A DNA stretch of 44,074 nt. Source: Porphyrobacter sp. TH134. Its GTDB lineage: Bacteria; Pseudomonadota; Alphaproteobacteria; Sphingomonadales; Sphingomonadaceae. Location: contig NZ_PKRO01000026.1 of NCBI RefSeq assembly GCF_002855495.1, positions 1 to 44,074 of the forward strand. Reading direction: 5' to 3'. Both the position numbers and the translations under genes were made by a program. The notes under the pieces were generated by a model. The model saw only the letters and a program-made list of their open reading frames with translations, was not told where the DNA came from and did not search any database. Shown here one piece after another: positions 8,912 through 16,890 of this stretch (the first letter of the stretch is position 1; every line of letters begins with the position of its first letter).

Positions 8912-9828
8912 TATGCAGCCTCCTTCATGGTGCGGTTGGCGGTGACAAGATTGGCGAGTGCGTCTTCCAGGCTCGCGCTGGTGACTTCGAAAGCTTCGAT
9001 CGCTGGGTCGAGCGCGAAGGCCGCTTCCAGCGCGGCGCGCGGGGCGGTGGTCAGGATGGCGAGATCAGCGCCGACCGTCTCCACCTTGACCACGCCGGGC
9101 AGCGCCGCAAAGCGCTGCGCGGCAAGACGCGTGCGCAGTTTCAGCACGCTGGCGGCGACCTGCGCCTTGATTGCGGCGGGCGGGCCATCGGCGAGGATGC
9201 GGCCATCGGCGATCACCACGATCCGGTCGGCCAGCGCCTCGGCCTCGTCCATGTGGTGCGTGGCGAGCAGCACGGCGGCCCCGGCTTCAGCCTTGGCGCG
9301 CACCACCTGCCACATCGCCCGGCGCGCTTCGGGATCGAAGCCGGTGGTCGGCTCGTCCAGAACCAGCAGATCGGGCGACCCGGCAATGGCGAGCGCGAAC
9401 TGCACCTTGCGCGCCTCCCCGCCGGAGAGACGGTCGCAGCGGCGGTGCGCCAGATCGGTGAGGCCCGCCTGTTCGAGCACATCGCTGGTCGGCAGGCTGC
9501 GGGCGAAATAGCCCGCGTGCAGCGCCACCGCTTCGGCCACGGTCAGGGTTTCGGGCAGGCCGCCCGCTTGCAGCATGATCCCCAGCCTTGCCCGGGCCAA
9601 CGGCGCGCGCGGGTCGAGCCCGAACAGCTGCACCGTGCCCGCATCAGCGGCAATACGGCCCGTCAGCAACCCGGCCACCGTCGATTTGCCTGCGCCGTTG
9701 GGGCCGAGCAATGCGGTCACCTGTCCGGCCTCCAGCGCGAAATCGAACCCATCGAGCACGCGGCGGCCCTTATAAGCCTTGGTTACATGGCCCAGCATGG
9801 CGACAGGCGGGCAAGCGTTGAGCGGCAT
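8911..9828 (-). CDS. ABC transporter ATP-binding protein
   Basis: A 305-residue ATPase of the DrrA/CcmA-like ABC-2 exporter class. Walker A is G-P-N-G-A-G-K-S-T, the signature is L-S-G-G-E-A-R-K-V-Q, Walker B is L-L-V-L-D-E-P-T-T-G-F-D, and the H-loop is A-T-H-H-M-D-E-A-E. The C-terminal 80 residues form the extra domain seen in this class. AAAGGGA lies 7 bases before the ATG. It is the first gene of the operon ATPase-permease-kinase-regulator, in which every junction overlaps or nearly so. The operon promoter region carries regulatory box B. Confidence 0.95.
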   Translation of the reverse strand: MPLNACPPVAMLGHVTKAYKGRRVLDGFDFALEAGQVTALLGPNGAGKSTVAGLLTGRIAADAGTVQLFGLDPRAPLARARLGIMLQAGGLPETLTVAEAVALHAGYFARSLPTSDVLEQAGLTDLAHRRCDRLSGGEARKVQFALAIAGSPDLLVLDEPTTGFDPEARRAMWQVVRAKAEAGAAVLLATHHMDEAEALADRIVVIADGRILADGPPAAIKAQVAASVLKLRTRLAAQRFAALPGVVKVETVGADLAILTTAPRAALEAAFALDPAIEAFEVTSASLEDALANLVTANRTMKEAA

Positions 9829-9882
9829 GATCGGTCCCTTTCGTTGATAACGAGACCGAAATAGCCTGGCTCCGGGCCAGCA

Positions 9883-9922
9883 GGCAGTGCGGGGTGTCAG
9901 GGGCGGGATATGACGGATGTCA
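9883..9922 (-). promoter_or_regulatory. shared regulatory box B (upstream of the ABC/two-component operon)
   Basis: On the plus strand this reads GGCAGTGC-G-GGGTGTCAG, then 10 bases, then TGAC-GGAT-GTCA. It has 17 of 18 identical positions to box A in the left block, the same 10-base spacing, and the same perfect TGAC-N4-GTCA inverted repeat. It lies 54 bases before the ATPase start, nearly the same offset as box A (50). It is the likely autoregulatory site of the operon's response regulator. Confidence 0.7.
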
Positions 9923-9941
9923 CCCCCGGCCTATCAGCCCC

Positions 9942-11147
9942 CTAACCCGTGCCCGCCTTGCTGATGCGGTAATCAGCCAGGCTCATCCAATAGGCCAGCC
10001 GCCAGCGCAGCCGGTTGAACACCGTGCTTTCGCGCGCGTACCATTCCGGCGTGATCGGCATGCTGGCCGCTTCCATATGATCGATCAGTTCGCGCAGCCG
10101 CGCCGCAAGCCCGGCATCCTCGATCCGCACCATCAGCTCGACATTGACGCGGAACGACCGCTTGTCGAGATTGGCGCTGCCGACATAGCTGATGTCATCC
10201 ACCACCAGCAGCTTCATGTGCAGCTTGCAGGGGGTGAATTCAAAGATCTTGACGCCCGCGCGCAGCAGCTTGCCATAGAGCAGCCGGGCCATGTCGATCG
10301 CGGCGGAAATATCCGATTTGCCCGGCATGATCATCCGCGCGCTGCCGCGCCGCCCGATCCGCGCGAACAAGCGGCGGAAACTGCGCGGCGGGGAGAAATA
10401 GGCCGAGACTGTGTCGAGCCGCTTGGCCCCCACCAGATCGCGGCGCAGCACCCAGGCCCAGTGGCCCTTGCGCACCAGCGGGCCGCCAACCAGCAGCCGC
10501 ACCGGGCCATCTCCGCCGTCCCATTCCTTCACGATATCGCGCAAGGCCCGCAGCTGGCGGGTGCGCCCCGCTTCCTCATTGGCGACCCAGCGTTGCAGCA
10601 GGCCGAACCAGCGGGTGAACTGATCCGCCACCGGCCCTTCGATGATCGCCGACAGATCGCACCAGCCATTATCGGCAGGGATCGCAAAATAATGGTCCGA
10701 GACATTGGCCCCGCCAGTCATCACCCGGCGTTCATCGGCGATCACAAACTTCTGATGATTGCGCACCAGATAGCGCTTGCCCCATTTGGGGGAAAAGATC
10801 GCAAAATTGCCGCCCGCCTCGGTCAGCGGCGCAAAGAAATCGGCGCCCGCATCATTGCCGAAATCATCGACGATCAGTTCAACCGTAACCCCGCGCCGGG
10901 CCGCTTCCACCAGCGCATCGCGCACCATCGTGCCCGAGATGTCGCTATCAAACAGATAGTAGAACACCCTGAGGCTCGCCTCAGCGCTGCCAATCAGATC
11001 CACCAACGCGCGCAGCCGGTCTTGTCCGCGGGGATAGAACGTAAATTCGTGTCCCGCCGCTGTAAGGCTGAAGGGTTCCAGATCCGCGTAGTCGCAGGCT
11101 GTGTCAGCCGGGTCGGCGGCGGGCGATTCGGCGTGAGGTGTGGCCAT
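9942..11147 (-). CDS. phospholipase D-like protein / putative cardiolipin synthase
   Basis: A 401-residue member of the phospholipase D superfamily with two HKD motifs: H131-Q-K133-F-V-I-A-D138 followed by G-G-A-N, and H310-M-K312-L-L-V-V-D317 followed by G-S-A-N. Both are complete, so an active transphosphatidylase is expected. The architecture matches bacterial cardiolipin synthases of the ClsB/YbhO type: no N-terminal membrane segments and about 400 residues. The hydrophobic stretches expected of ClsA are missing. It is on the same strand as the ABC operon, separated from it by 113 bases holding box B, and stands alone transcriptionally. The exact product (cardiolipin or another phospholipid) is not decided by the sequence. 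Confidence 0.85.
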   Translation of the reverse strand: MATPHAESPAADPADTACDYADLEPFSLTAAGHEFTFYPRGQDRLRALVDLIGSAEASLRVFYYLFDSDISGTMVRDALVEAARRGVTVELIVDDFGNDAGADFFAPLTEAGGNFAIFSPKWGKRYLVRNHQKFVIADERRVMTGGANVSDHYFAIPADNGWCDLSAIIEGPVADQFTRWFGLLQRWVANEEAGRTRQLRALRDIVKEWDGGDGPVRLLVGGPLVRKGHWAWVLRRDLVGAKRLDTVSAYFSPPRSFRRLFARIGRRGSARMIMPGKSDISAAIDMARLLYGKLLRAGVKIFEFTPCKLHMKLLVVDDISYVGSANLDKRSFRVNVELMVRIEDAGLAARLRELIDHMEAASMPITPEWYARESTVFNRLRWRLAYWMSLADYRISKAGTG

Positions 11148-11241
11148 GGCAGGATGTGTAGCCTGAAACCGCGGTCAGTTGACAGAGCCGCGCGGTAAAG
11201 CGGTTACCCTGTGCGGGAGCCGTAGTTGATCGTCCAGGCTC

Positions 11242-11270
11242 TTGACCTGATTGCCTACCAGCGGGATAGA
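11242..11270 (+). promoter_or_regulatory. candidate promoter of the rrf2 gene
   Basis: TTGACC (11242-11247) and GATAGA (11265-11270) are 17 bases apart. The -10 ends only 7 bases before the ATG, so the transcript would be leaderless or nearly so. This is a weak call. Confidence 0.25.
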
Positions 11271-11277
11271 CAAAGCC

Positions 11278-11718
11278 ATGCTGTCGCAGAAGACCCGCTA
11301 TGCCATCAGAGCGATGCAGCACCTCGCCGATCATTATCGCGAGGGGCCAATGCAGCTGGCCGCGATTGCCGAAGCCCAGAAAATCCCGGCCAAGTTTCTG
11401 ACCGTGATCCTGTCGGAACTGACACGCGCAGGGCTGGTCGAATCGCAGCGTGGGCGTGACGGCGGCTATTGGCTGGCGATCCCGCCGGTCGACATCACCT
11501 ATGGCGATCTCATCCGGCACATGCGCGGATCCTTGGCGCTGGTGCCCTGTGCCAGCCGCTATGCCCATGAAAAGTGCAAGAATTGCCTTGAGGAAGGCGA
11601 ATGCCGGACCCGCGCGCTGTTGCTGGACGTGCGCGACCGAACCGCGCAAATCCTTGATGGCATTCGGCTTTCCGACCCGATTGAGCCCGTGCCTTCGTTC
11701 GGTCAGGACACCGCCTGA
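11278..11718 (+). CDS. Rrf2-family transcriptional regulator
   Basis: A 146-residue Rrf2-type regulator (IscR/CymR/NsrR superfamily). The N-terminal winged helix-turn-helix (Y-A-I-R-A-M-Q-H-L-A at 8-17; L-A-A-I-A-E-A-Q-K-I-P-A-K-F-L at 27-41) is followed by R-G-R-D-G-G-Y-W-L. A C-terminal loop contains four cysteines, C91, C100, C103 and C109, consistent with an iron-sulfur cluster, though the spacing is not that of IscR. Position 11278 is the ATG where the family pattern begins. It precedes a YezD protein, a TonB receptor and a TauE exporter. Rrf2-YezD neighbours are often tied to sulfur assimilation, so a cysteine/sulfur regulator is my best inference. Confidence 0.85.
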   Translation: MLSQKTRYAIRAMQHLADHYREGPMQLAAIAEAQKIPAKFLTVILSELTRAGLVESQRGRDGGYWLAIPPVDITYGDLIRHMRGSLALVPCASRYAHEKCKNCLEEGECRTRALLLDVRDRTAQILDGIRLSDPIEPVPSFGQDTA

Positions 11719-11793
11719 ACGATCAGCGGCCAGCATCGCGGCGCATAAACCCCACCTTTTGTCGCAATGCAGAAAATCTGTTCGCGAAGCCTA

Positions 11794-11820
11794 TTGTCAA
11801 GTAAATCGCTTGAGTTTAAT
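11794..11820 (+). promoter_or_regulatory. promoter with inverted-repeat operator before the YezD gene
   Basis: TTGTCA (11794-11799) resembles a -35 and TTTAAT (11815-11820) a -10, with a short 15-base spacer. Inside it is the perfect inverted repeat TCAAG-N7-CTTGA (11797-11813). A repressor bound here would block the polymerase. The Rrf2 protein encoded just upstream is the obvious candidate. Confidence 0.45.
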
Positions 11821-11862
11821 TGCGTCGCTGCGGACAGACCCCGCGCAACGAAAGGCCCATCC

Positions 11863-12030
11863 ATGGACCGCAACGAGAAACTCTCTACCCCCGGCGGCAT
11901 TCTGCCCGAAGCCCTGGCCGTGGTCAGCGATGCGCTGAGCCGGCTGCGTTACGGCGCGATCCAGCTGACGGTGCATGACGGCAAGGTCATGCAGATCGAC
12001 GTTACCGAAAGGAAGCGGCTGACCGATTGA
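11863..12030 (+). CDS. YezD-family (DUF2292) small protein
   Basis: A 55-residue protein matching the YezD/DUF2292 pattern: A-L-S-R-L-R-Y-G-A-I-Q-L-T-V-H-D-G-K-V-M-Q-I-D-V-T-E-R-K-R-L, which covers most of the protein. Members are tiny cytoplasmic proteins of unknown activity. In many bacteria they are encoded beside sulfate or organosulfur assimilation genes. It follows the Rrf2 regulator, from which it is separated by the inverted-repeat promoter region, and leads to the TonB-dependent receptor 110 bases on. Confidence 0.8.
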   Translation: MDRNEKLSTPGGILPEALAVVSDALSRLRYGAIQLTVHDGKVMQIDVTERKRLTD

Positions 12031-12140
12031 TCGGCCTGACCCGGCCGGCGCAGCCACGATCCTCTCACATCACCACACCACACCAGGGACCCGCAGACCG
12101 GACCACCGGATGCATGATGCCCGCTTGCAAAGGCGAGACC

Positions 12141-14579
12141 ATGTATCCGATTTCCACTCGCAGCGTCTTGCTGCTCAGCGCGGCGCTGGTCGCGGTCCTG
12201 CCCGCGCCTGCTGCCGCGCAGGACGCAGCGCCGGCCGAACCTTCCTCCGACGCCGCACAGGAGCCTGCCAGCAATGACATTATGGTCACCGCCCGCCGCC
12301 GCTCCGAAAGCGCGCAATCCATTCCGCTCGCCGTGTCGGTGATCGATGCCAAGCAGCTGGATGAAACCGGCTCGTTCAACGTGGCGCGGCTTCAGCAATT
12401 GACGCCGACCTTGCAGTTCTATTCGTCCAACCCGCGCAACACCGCCGTCAACATCCGCGGCCTTGGCGCGCCGTTCGGGCTGACCAGCGACGGGTTCGAA
12501 CAGGGTGTCGGCATCTATATCGACGATGTCTATTATTCGCGCGTGGCCTCGGCGACGTTCGATTTCCTCGATGTCGCCCAGATCGAAGTGCTGCGCGGGC
12601 CGCAGGGCACGCTGTACGGCAAGAACACGACCGCGGGCGCGATCAACATCACCACCAATCAGCCGACCTTTGCCTTCGAAGGCCGGACAGAGGTGAGCCT
12701 TGGCAATTTCGATTTCCGCCAATCCCGCCTGTCACTGTCCGGCCCGCTGTCCGAAACGGTTGCGGCGCGGGTGGCGGTGTCGGGCACCACACGGCGCGGG
12801 ACGATTACCAATGTCGTAACCGGACAGAACATCCAGAGCCTCGATAATATCGGCGTGCGCGGGCAGCTGTTGTGGGAGCCGGCGAGCAACCTGAAAATCA
12901 CTCTGGTGGGTGACTATAACAAGCAGGATGCGGTGTGCTGCGGATCGGTGTTTGTCGGCACCACCGCGACCCAGCGCCCGCTGAACCGGCAATTCGCCGC
13001 GCTGGCCGCCGCGCAGAACTATGCACCGCCCAGCACCAACGCGTTCGACCGGCTGAGCGATCTCGATGCTGAACTCCGGGCCGCCAACGTCATTGCGGGC
13101 GCGGCGCTGCGGTTGGTGTGGGACATCGGCCCGGGCACCTTCACCTCGGTAACGGCGTGGCGGTATTGGGACTGGATCCCGCGCAATGACCGCGATTTCA
13201 CGGGCCTGCCGATCGTCATCGCCTCCAACAACCCTTCGCAGCAGAACCAGTACACCCAGGAACTGCGCTACGCCTACACTGGCGACGCCTTCGATTTCGT
13301 GGTCGGGGCCTTCGCTTTCGATCAGCGGATCGACACGCAGGGTCTCGAAGCGCACGGTCCGGCCTCCAGCCGCTGGACGATTGCGCCCAATAACCCGCTG
13401 TCGAATGATCCCACGGTGCTGAACGGGCTGACCGCGCGCAACACCCAGTTCCTTGAAAGCACCAGCGCCGCGCTGTTCGGGCAATTGAGCTGGAAGGTCA
13501 CCGATGCCTTCACGATCCAGCCGGGCGTGCGTCTCAACTATGACGAGAAGCGCGGCTTTTACGAGCGCCGGGTCTTCACCGGCACCGGGACCGAGCTGAC
13601 CGGCACCGAAACCGACGCCCGCAGCCGGGCGCAGCTGGGCGTGTTCCAGCCGCAGCAAAGCGCGCCCGAGGATACCGACTGGAACCTCACCTACGATCTG
13701 ACACTGAGCTATGAACTGGCGCCCGATGTGCTGGGCTACGGCACCTATGCGCGCAGCTTCAAGACCATCGGGATCAATCAGAACGGCCTGCCCACCGATG
13801 CCAATGGCGTGCCGATTGCCGAGGCGGGGACGATCCGGCCCGAAACCGTCGATCACTTCGAAATCGGCCTGAAAAGCCAGTTCTGGGATCGCCGCGCAAC
13901 GCTCAACCTCGCAGCCTTCCGCACCGACATCCGCGATTATCAGGCAACCGTCACCAATGGCCAGTTCGGCGTGCTGCGCGGCTTCCTCGCCAATGCGGGC
14001 AAAGTGCGCTCGCAAGGGGTTGAGGCGGACTTCAGCATCCGCCCCAGCCAGCGGTTCACCGCCTATGTCAGCGGGGCCTATACGGACGCGAAGTATATCC
14101 GCTTTGTCGACGCGCCCTGCCCGCCGGAACTGGCTGGCGGCACCACGGCGGCGCCCGGACAAACCCCGTCCGCGCCCGGCACACCCGGCGGGATCAGCCC
14201 GGCCAATTGCGACATTTCGGGCCAGCGCCTGCCTGGCGTGTCGGAATGGTCATTTTCCTTCGGCGCAGAAGGCAATCTGCCAGCCAGCGTTTTTGGCAAG
14301 GATGGCGAGGCCTATCTGGGTTATGACGGCAGCTACCGGACGGAGTTTTCATCCAATGCCTCACCATCGGCCGCGACGCAGATCGCAGGCTACCACCTGT
14401 CGAACTTTCGGGTCGGCTTCCGCGCCGATGACGGCCTCAACCTGTTCGCCTGGGTGCGCAATGCCTTTGACCAGAACTATTTCGAGCAGCTCTTCGTCGG
14501 GCCCGGCAATACCGGGCTGATTGCAGGCCTGCCCGGCGATCCGCGCACCTGGGGCGCGACTGCCAGCATTACTTTCTAG
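12141..14579 (+). CDS. TonB-dependent receptor
   Basis: An 812-residue outer-membrane receptor. It has a signal peptide (about 1-26, ending A-A-A before Q-D), a TonB-box-like segment N-D-I-M-V-T-A-R-R-R, a plug domain (about 45-165, with L-R-G-P-Q-G-T-L-Y-G-K-N-T-T-A-G-A-I-N) and a long beta-barrel ending in aromatic F (A-S-I-T-F), as typical of outer-membrane proteins. The ATG at 12141 is chosen because the signal peptide begins there, although the frame is open back to 12027. It heads a run receptor-TauE-Amj. Ligand not readable; the context (Rrf2, YezD, sulfite-exporter family) suggests an organosulfur compound. Confidence 0.93.
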   Translation: MYPISTRSVLLLSAALVAVLPAPAAAQDAAPAEPSSDAAQEPASNDIMVTARRRSESAQSIPLAVSVIDAKQLDETGSFNVARLQQLTPTLQFYSSNPRNTAVNIRGLGAPFGLTSDGFEQGVGIYIDDVYYSRVASATFDFLDVAQIEVLRGPQGTLYGKNTTAGAINITTNQPTFAFEGRTEVSLGNFDFRQSRLSLSGPLSETVAARVAVSGTTRRGTITNVVTGQNIQSLDNIGVRGQLLWEPASNLKITLVGDYNKQDAVCCGSVFVGTTATQRPLNRQFAALAAAQNYAPPSTNAFDRLSDLDAELRAANVIAGAALRLVWDIGPGTFTSVTAWRYWDWIPRNDRDFTGLPIVIASNNPSQQNQYTQELRYAYTGDAFDFVVGAFAFDQRIDTQGLEAHGPASSRWTIAPNNPLSNDPTVLNGLTARNTQFLESTSAALFGQLSWKVTDAFTIQPGVRLNYDEKRGFYERRVFTGTGTELTGTETDARSRAQLGVFQPQQSAPEDTDWNLTYDLTLSYELAPDVLGYGTYARSFKTIGINQNGLPTDANGVPIAEAGTIRPETVDHFEIGLKSQFWDRRATLNLAAFRTDIRDYQATVTNGQFGVLRGFLANAGKVRSQGVEADFSIRPSQRFTAYVSGAYTDAKYIRFVDAPCPPELAGGTTAAPGQTPSAPGTPGGISPANCDISGQRLPGVSEWSFSFGAEGNLPASVFGKDGEAYLGYDGSYRTEFSSNASPSAATQIAGYHLSNFRVGFRADDGLNLFAWVRNAFDQNYFEQLFVGPGNTGLIAGLPGDPRTWGATASITF

Positions 14580-14619
14580 ATCCTGCCCTGACCCTGCTCC
14601 ATGCAGAGAGGACCGCCTC

Positions 14620-15393
14620 ATGCCTGATATCATCCCGCTTCTGATCGACATCGCTCCCTTCATCGCGATCGGCATGGCCGCTCAGATGATCGACGGTGCG
14701 CTGGGCATGGCCTTCGGGGTCATCACGCAGACCCTGCTGGTGAGCGCGCTGGGCGTGCCGCCGGCAGCGGCTTCAGCCAGTGTCCATCTGGTCGAACTGT
14801 TCACCACAGGGGCATCGGGGGCGAGCCATATCTGGCACCGCAATGTCGATTGGGGGCTGTTCCGGCGGCTGGTGCCCTTCGGTGTGCTGGGCGGGGTCAG
14901 CGGGGCCTATCTGTTGTCGAATGTCGATGCGTCGGCCGCCCGGCCCTTCGTCATGATCTACCTCACCGGCATCGGCTTTTACCTGCTGTGGCGCGGTATC
15001 CGCCTGTCCAAACCGCGGTTTGCAGACCCGCGTTTCACCAGCCCGCTGGCGGCGGTGGGCGGGTTTCTGGATGCAGCGGGCGGCGGCGGGTGGGGGCCGG
15101 TGGTGACCTCCAACCTGCTGATCCAGGGCGGCGATCCGCGCAAGATCATCGGGACAGTCAATTCCGCCGAATTCCTGCTGACCCTGTCGATCTCGATCGC
15201 CTTCATTGCTTCGATCGGCTTTGCCGCCTTCACCTTCATCACGGTCGGCCTGATTATCGGCGGGGTGATCGCTGCGCCCTTCGGTGCAATCCTTGCCAGC
15301 CGCGTGCAACCCCGAACGCTGCTGCTGGCGGTCGCGGTGGTTTTGATCGTCACCAGCGCCTTCAGCATCTACAAAGCGTGGCCGATCATCTGA
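14620..15393 (+). CDS. TauE/SafE family sulfite/organosulfonate exporter
   Basis: A 257-residue inner-membrane protein with about eight hydrophobic segments in two repeats. It carries the family motifs Q-M-I-D-G-A-L-G-M-A-F-G near residue 20 and G-G-F-L-D-A-A-G-G-G-G-W-G-P in the second half. TauE/SafE proteins export sulfite, sulfoacetate or related anions, and some import them. GAGAGGA lies upstream of the ATG at 14620. It sits 40 bases after the TonB receptor and 16 bases before the Amj gene, probably in one transcript. Sulfite release after organosulfur breakdown would fit the neighbourhood. Confidence 0.9.
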   Translation: MPDIIPLLIDIAPFIAIGMAAQMIDGALGMAFGVITQTLLVSALGVPPAAASASVHLVELFTTGASGASHIWHRNVDWGLFRRLVPFGVLGGVSGAYLLSNVDASAARPFVMIYLTGIGFYLLWRGIRLSKPRFADPRFTSPLAAVGGFLDAAGGGGWGPVVTSNLLIQGGDPRKIIGTVNSAEFLLTLSISIAFIASIGFAAFTFITVGLIIGGVIAAPFGAILASRVQPRTLLLAVAVVLIVTSAFSIYKAWPII

Positions 15394-15409
15394 CGCAGGA
15401 GCGGGCGTG

Positions 15410-16213
15410 ATGGACACCGAACTGATCCTCATCTGCGCGCTGACGGGGATCATCAACCTCATCGGCGCGCTGGCCTATGCTGCGCGCATAGCGGGGGTGC
15501 GAACCGGGCGCATCGCGCTGTCGTTTGCGCTGTTCAACGTGCTGCTGCTGGTTTCCCGCACGTCGAACGGGTTTTTGGGGCCCTTCCTTGCCAAGCGGAT
15601 CGAAACCGCGCTGGCCAGCGGCGGGGGCGAGGCGCTGCTGCTCGATCTCAGGCTGGTGCTGCTGTCCGCCGCGGCGGCGGTGATGCTGGGGATCGTGCTG
15701 GTGCCAACCGGCCAGCGCCTGTTTGCGGCGGCGATCACGCATTTTCAGGCCCATCGCTCCACCACCCGGCTGCTGCTGCGGAGCGTCACCCCGGCAGGCC
15801 TTCGCACCATCCGCGAAGCGGTTGCGATTCCGGCCAGCGGCACCCTTCGCGCACTCAAACAGCCGCGCGGCGTGAGCTGGGCCGTGCTCGCCGCCAATGC
15901 GATGGCGCAGGGCCTGCTGGCGGTTGGCGTGATCGCCTCACTTTATGCCGGCTACCTCGTACCCGAATTCCGCGTCACCGCCTCGCAGATGACCGCCATC
16001 GTCAACGGGTTTGCCACGATCCTGCTGTTTGCCCTGATCGATCCGCAAATCTCGGCGCTGACCGATGATGTGGTCGATGGCAGCGTGAGCGAGGCGACCT
16101 TCCGCCGGGCGATGGTGTGGGTATCGCTCAGCCGCCTTGCCGGCACGCTGGCTGCCCAGGTGTTGCTGGTGCCGGCCGCAGTGGTGATCGCCTGGGCGGC
16201 AGGGTGGATCTGA
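15410..16213 (+). CDS. amj: Amj-type lipid II flippase
   Basis: A 267-residue polytopic membrane protein matching Amj (DUF2837), the alternative lipid II flippase first described in Bacillus subtilis. The diagnostic N-terminal block reads L-I-L-I-C-A-L-T-G-I-I-N-L-I and then R-I-A-G-V-R-T-G-R-I-A and F-N-V-L-L-L-V-S-R-T-S-N. Six or so membrane segments follow. AGGAG lies 8 bases before the ATG. It is downstream of the TauE gene in the same direction. Known members move the peptidoglycan precursor lipid II across the inner membrane in place of MurJ; whether this one does so is inferred from similarity. Confidence 0.85.
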   Translation: MDTELILICALTGIINLIGALAYAARIAGVRTGRIALSFALFNVLLLVSRTSNGFLGPFLAKRIETALASGGGEALLLDLRLVLLSAAAAVMLGIVLVPTGQRLFAAAITHFQAHRSTTRLLLRSVTPAGLRTIREAVAIPASGTLRALKQPRGVSWAVLAANAMAQGLLAVGVIASLYAGYLVPEFRVTASQMTAIVNGFATILLFALIDPQISALTDDVVDGSVSEATFRRAMVWVSLSRLAGTLAAQVLLVPAAVVIAWAAGWI

Positions 16214-16257
16214 CCCTCCGGCGCCCATGGCTGCACCGCTGGGCCTGGCCGTTTTCC

Positions 16258-16286
16258 TTGACTTTGCCCCCCTTGAGGCTTAGCCC
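16258..16286 (+). promoter_or_regulatory. candidate rpoZ promoter
   Basis: TTGACT (16258-16263) and TAGCCC (16281-16286) have a 17-base spacer, about 40 bases before the rpoZ ATG. The -35 is good and the -10 poor. Confidence 0.3.
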
Positions 16287-16324
16287 GCCCGCTTCCCTTT
16301 CCCGAATCCGTCAGAAGGCCGCCC

Positions 16325-16669
16325 ATGGCACGCGTTACCGTTGAAGATTGCGTCGACAAGGTTTCCAACCGGTTCGACCTCGTATTGCTTGCTGCACAGC
16401 GCGCCCGTGAGATTTCCGGCGGGAGCGAACTGACGATTGATCGGGACCGTGACAAGAACCCGGTCGTTGCCTTGCGCGAAATCGCGGAAGAAACCATCGG
16501 CCCGCGTGCGCTGCACGAATCGCTGGTGACCAGCCTGCAAAAGATCCTCCCCGATGACGAGGACGAGGCCGACGAAATCGGTTCGCTCAGCCAGTCGGCC
16601 GAAGCGCTGCGGATCACCGCCTCTGCGCCTGCCCGCACCTCCTCGCTGGGCGGCGATTACGACGGGTAA
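16325..16669 (+). CDS. rpoZ: RNA polymerase omega subunit
   Basis: A 114-residue omega subunit. It starts M-A-R-V-T-V-E-D-C and continues [19 protein letters not shown], the conserved motif that wraps the beta-prime C terminus, then [11 protein letters not shown]. The acidic D-D-E-D-E-A-D-E tail is typical of alphaproteobacterial omega. It is monocistronic: an intergenic region with a promoter-like sequence lies before it and a strong hairpin lies 31 bases after it. Confidence 0.97.
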   Translation: MARVTVEDCVDKVSNRFDLVLLAAQRAREISGGSELTIDRDRDKNPVVALREIAEETIGPRALHESLVTSLQKILPDDEDEADEIGSLSQSAEALRITASAPARTSSLGGDYDG

Positions 16670-16700
16670 TCCTTTCGTTTCAAATTATTAGCCTGATTTC

Positions 16701-16743
16701 AGGGGCGGTCCAGACCCGGTTTAGCCGGGTTTAGACCGCCCCT
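16701..16743 (+). terminator. rho-independent-type terminator after rpoZ
   Basis: A long hairpin. Outer arms AGGGGCGGTC (16701-16710) and GACCGCCCCT (16734-16743) are perfectly complementary, and an inner stem ACCCGG/CCGGGT encloses a short loop. It is followed by TGATCGTTTT, a modest T-run. It separates rpoZ from the parA-like gene. Confidence 0.85.
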
Positions 16744-16848
16744 TGATCGTTTTGTCGTGCCACTTGACCGGCCCAGGGCTGGGTTTGACCGGTTCTTGAC
16801 GCTGCCGTGCAGGTGCTTGCCATGGGCGATGCCCGCGTTATCCCTGTA

Positions 16849-16872
16849 TGTTGTAACGATCCGGTCACAACA
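16849..16872 (+). promoter_or_regulatory. palindrome before the parA-like gene
   Basis: Arms TGTTGTAAC (16849-16857) and GTCACAACA (16864-16872) match at 8 of 9 positions across a 6-base centre. It lies 18 bases before the ATG at 16891. Upstream, TTGACCGG occurs at 16764-16771 and 16785-16792, 21 bases apart. The palindrome may be an operator for autoregulation; the binding protein is unknown. Confidence 0.4.
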
Positions 16873-16890
16873 CGGGGCAGCACAGGGCGC

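Noticed and set aside
12027..12140. Longer N terminus for the TonB receptor from 12027
   Set aside because: The signal peptide begins at 12141; the extra 38 residues look like translated leader and would bury it.
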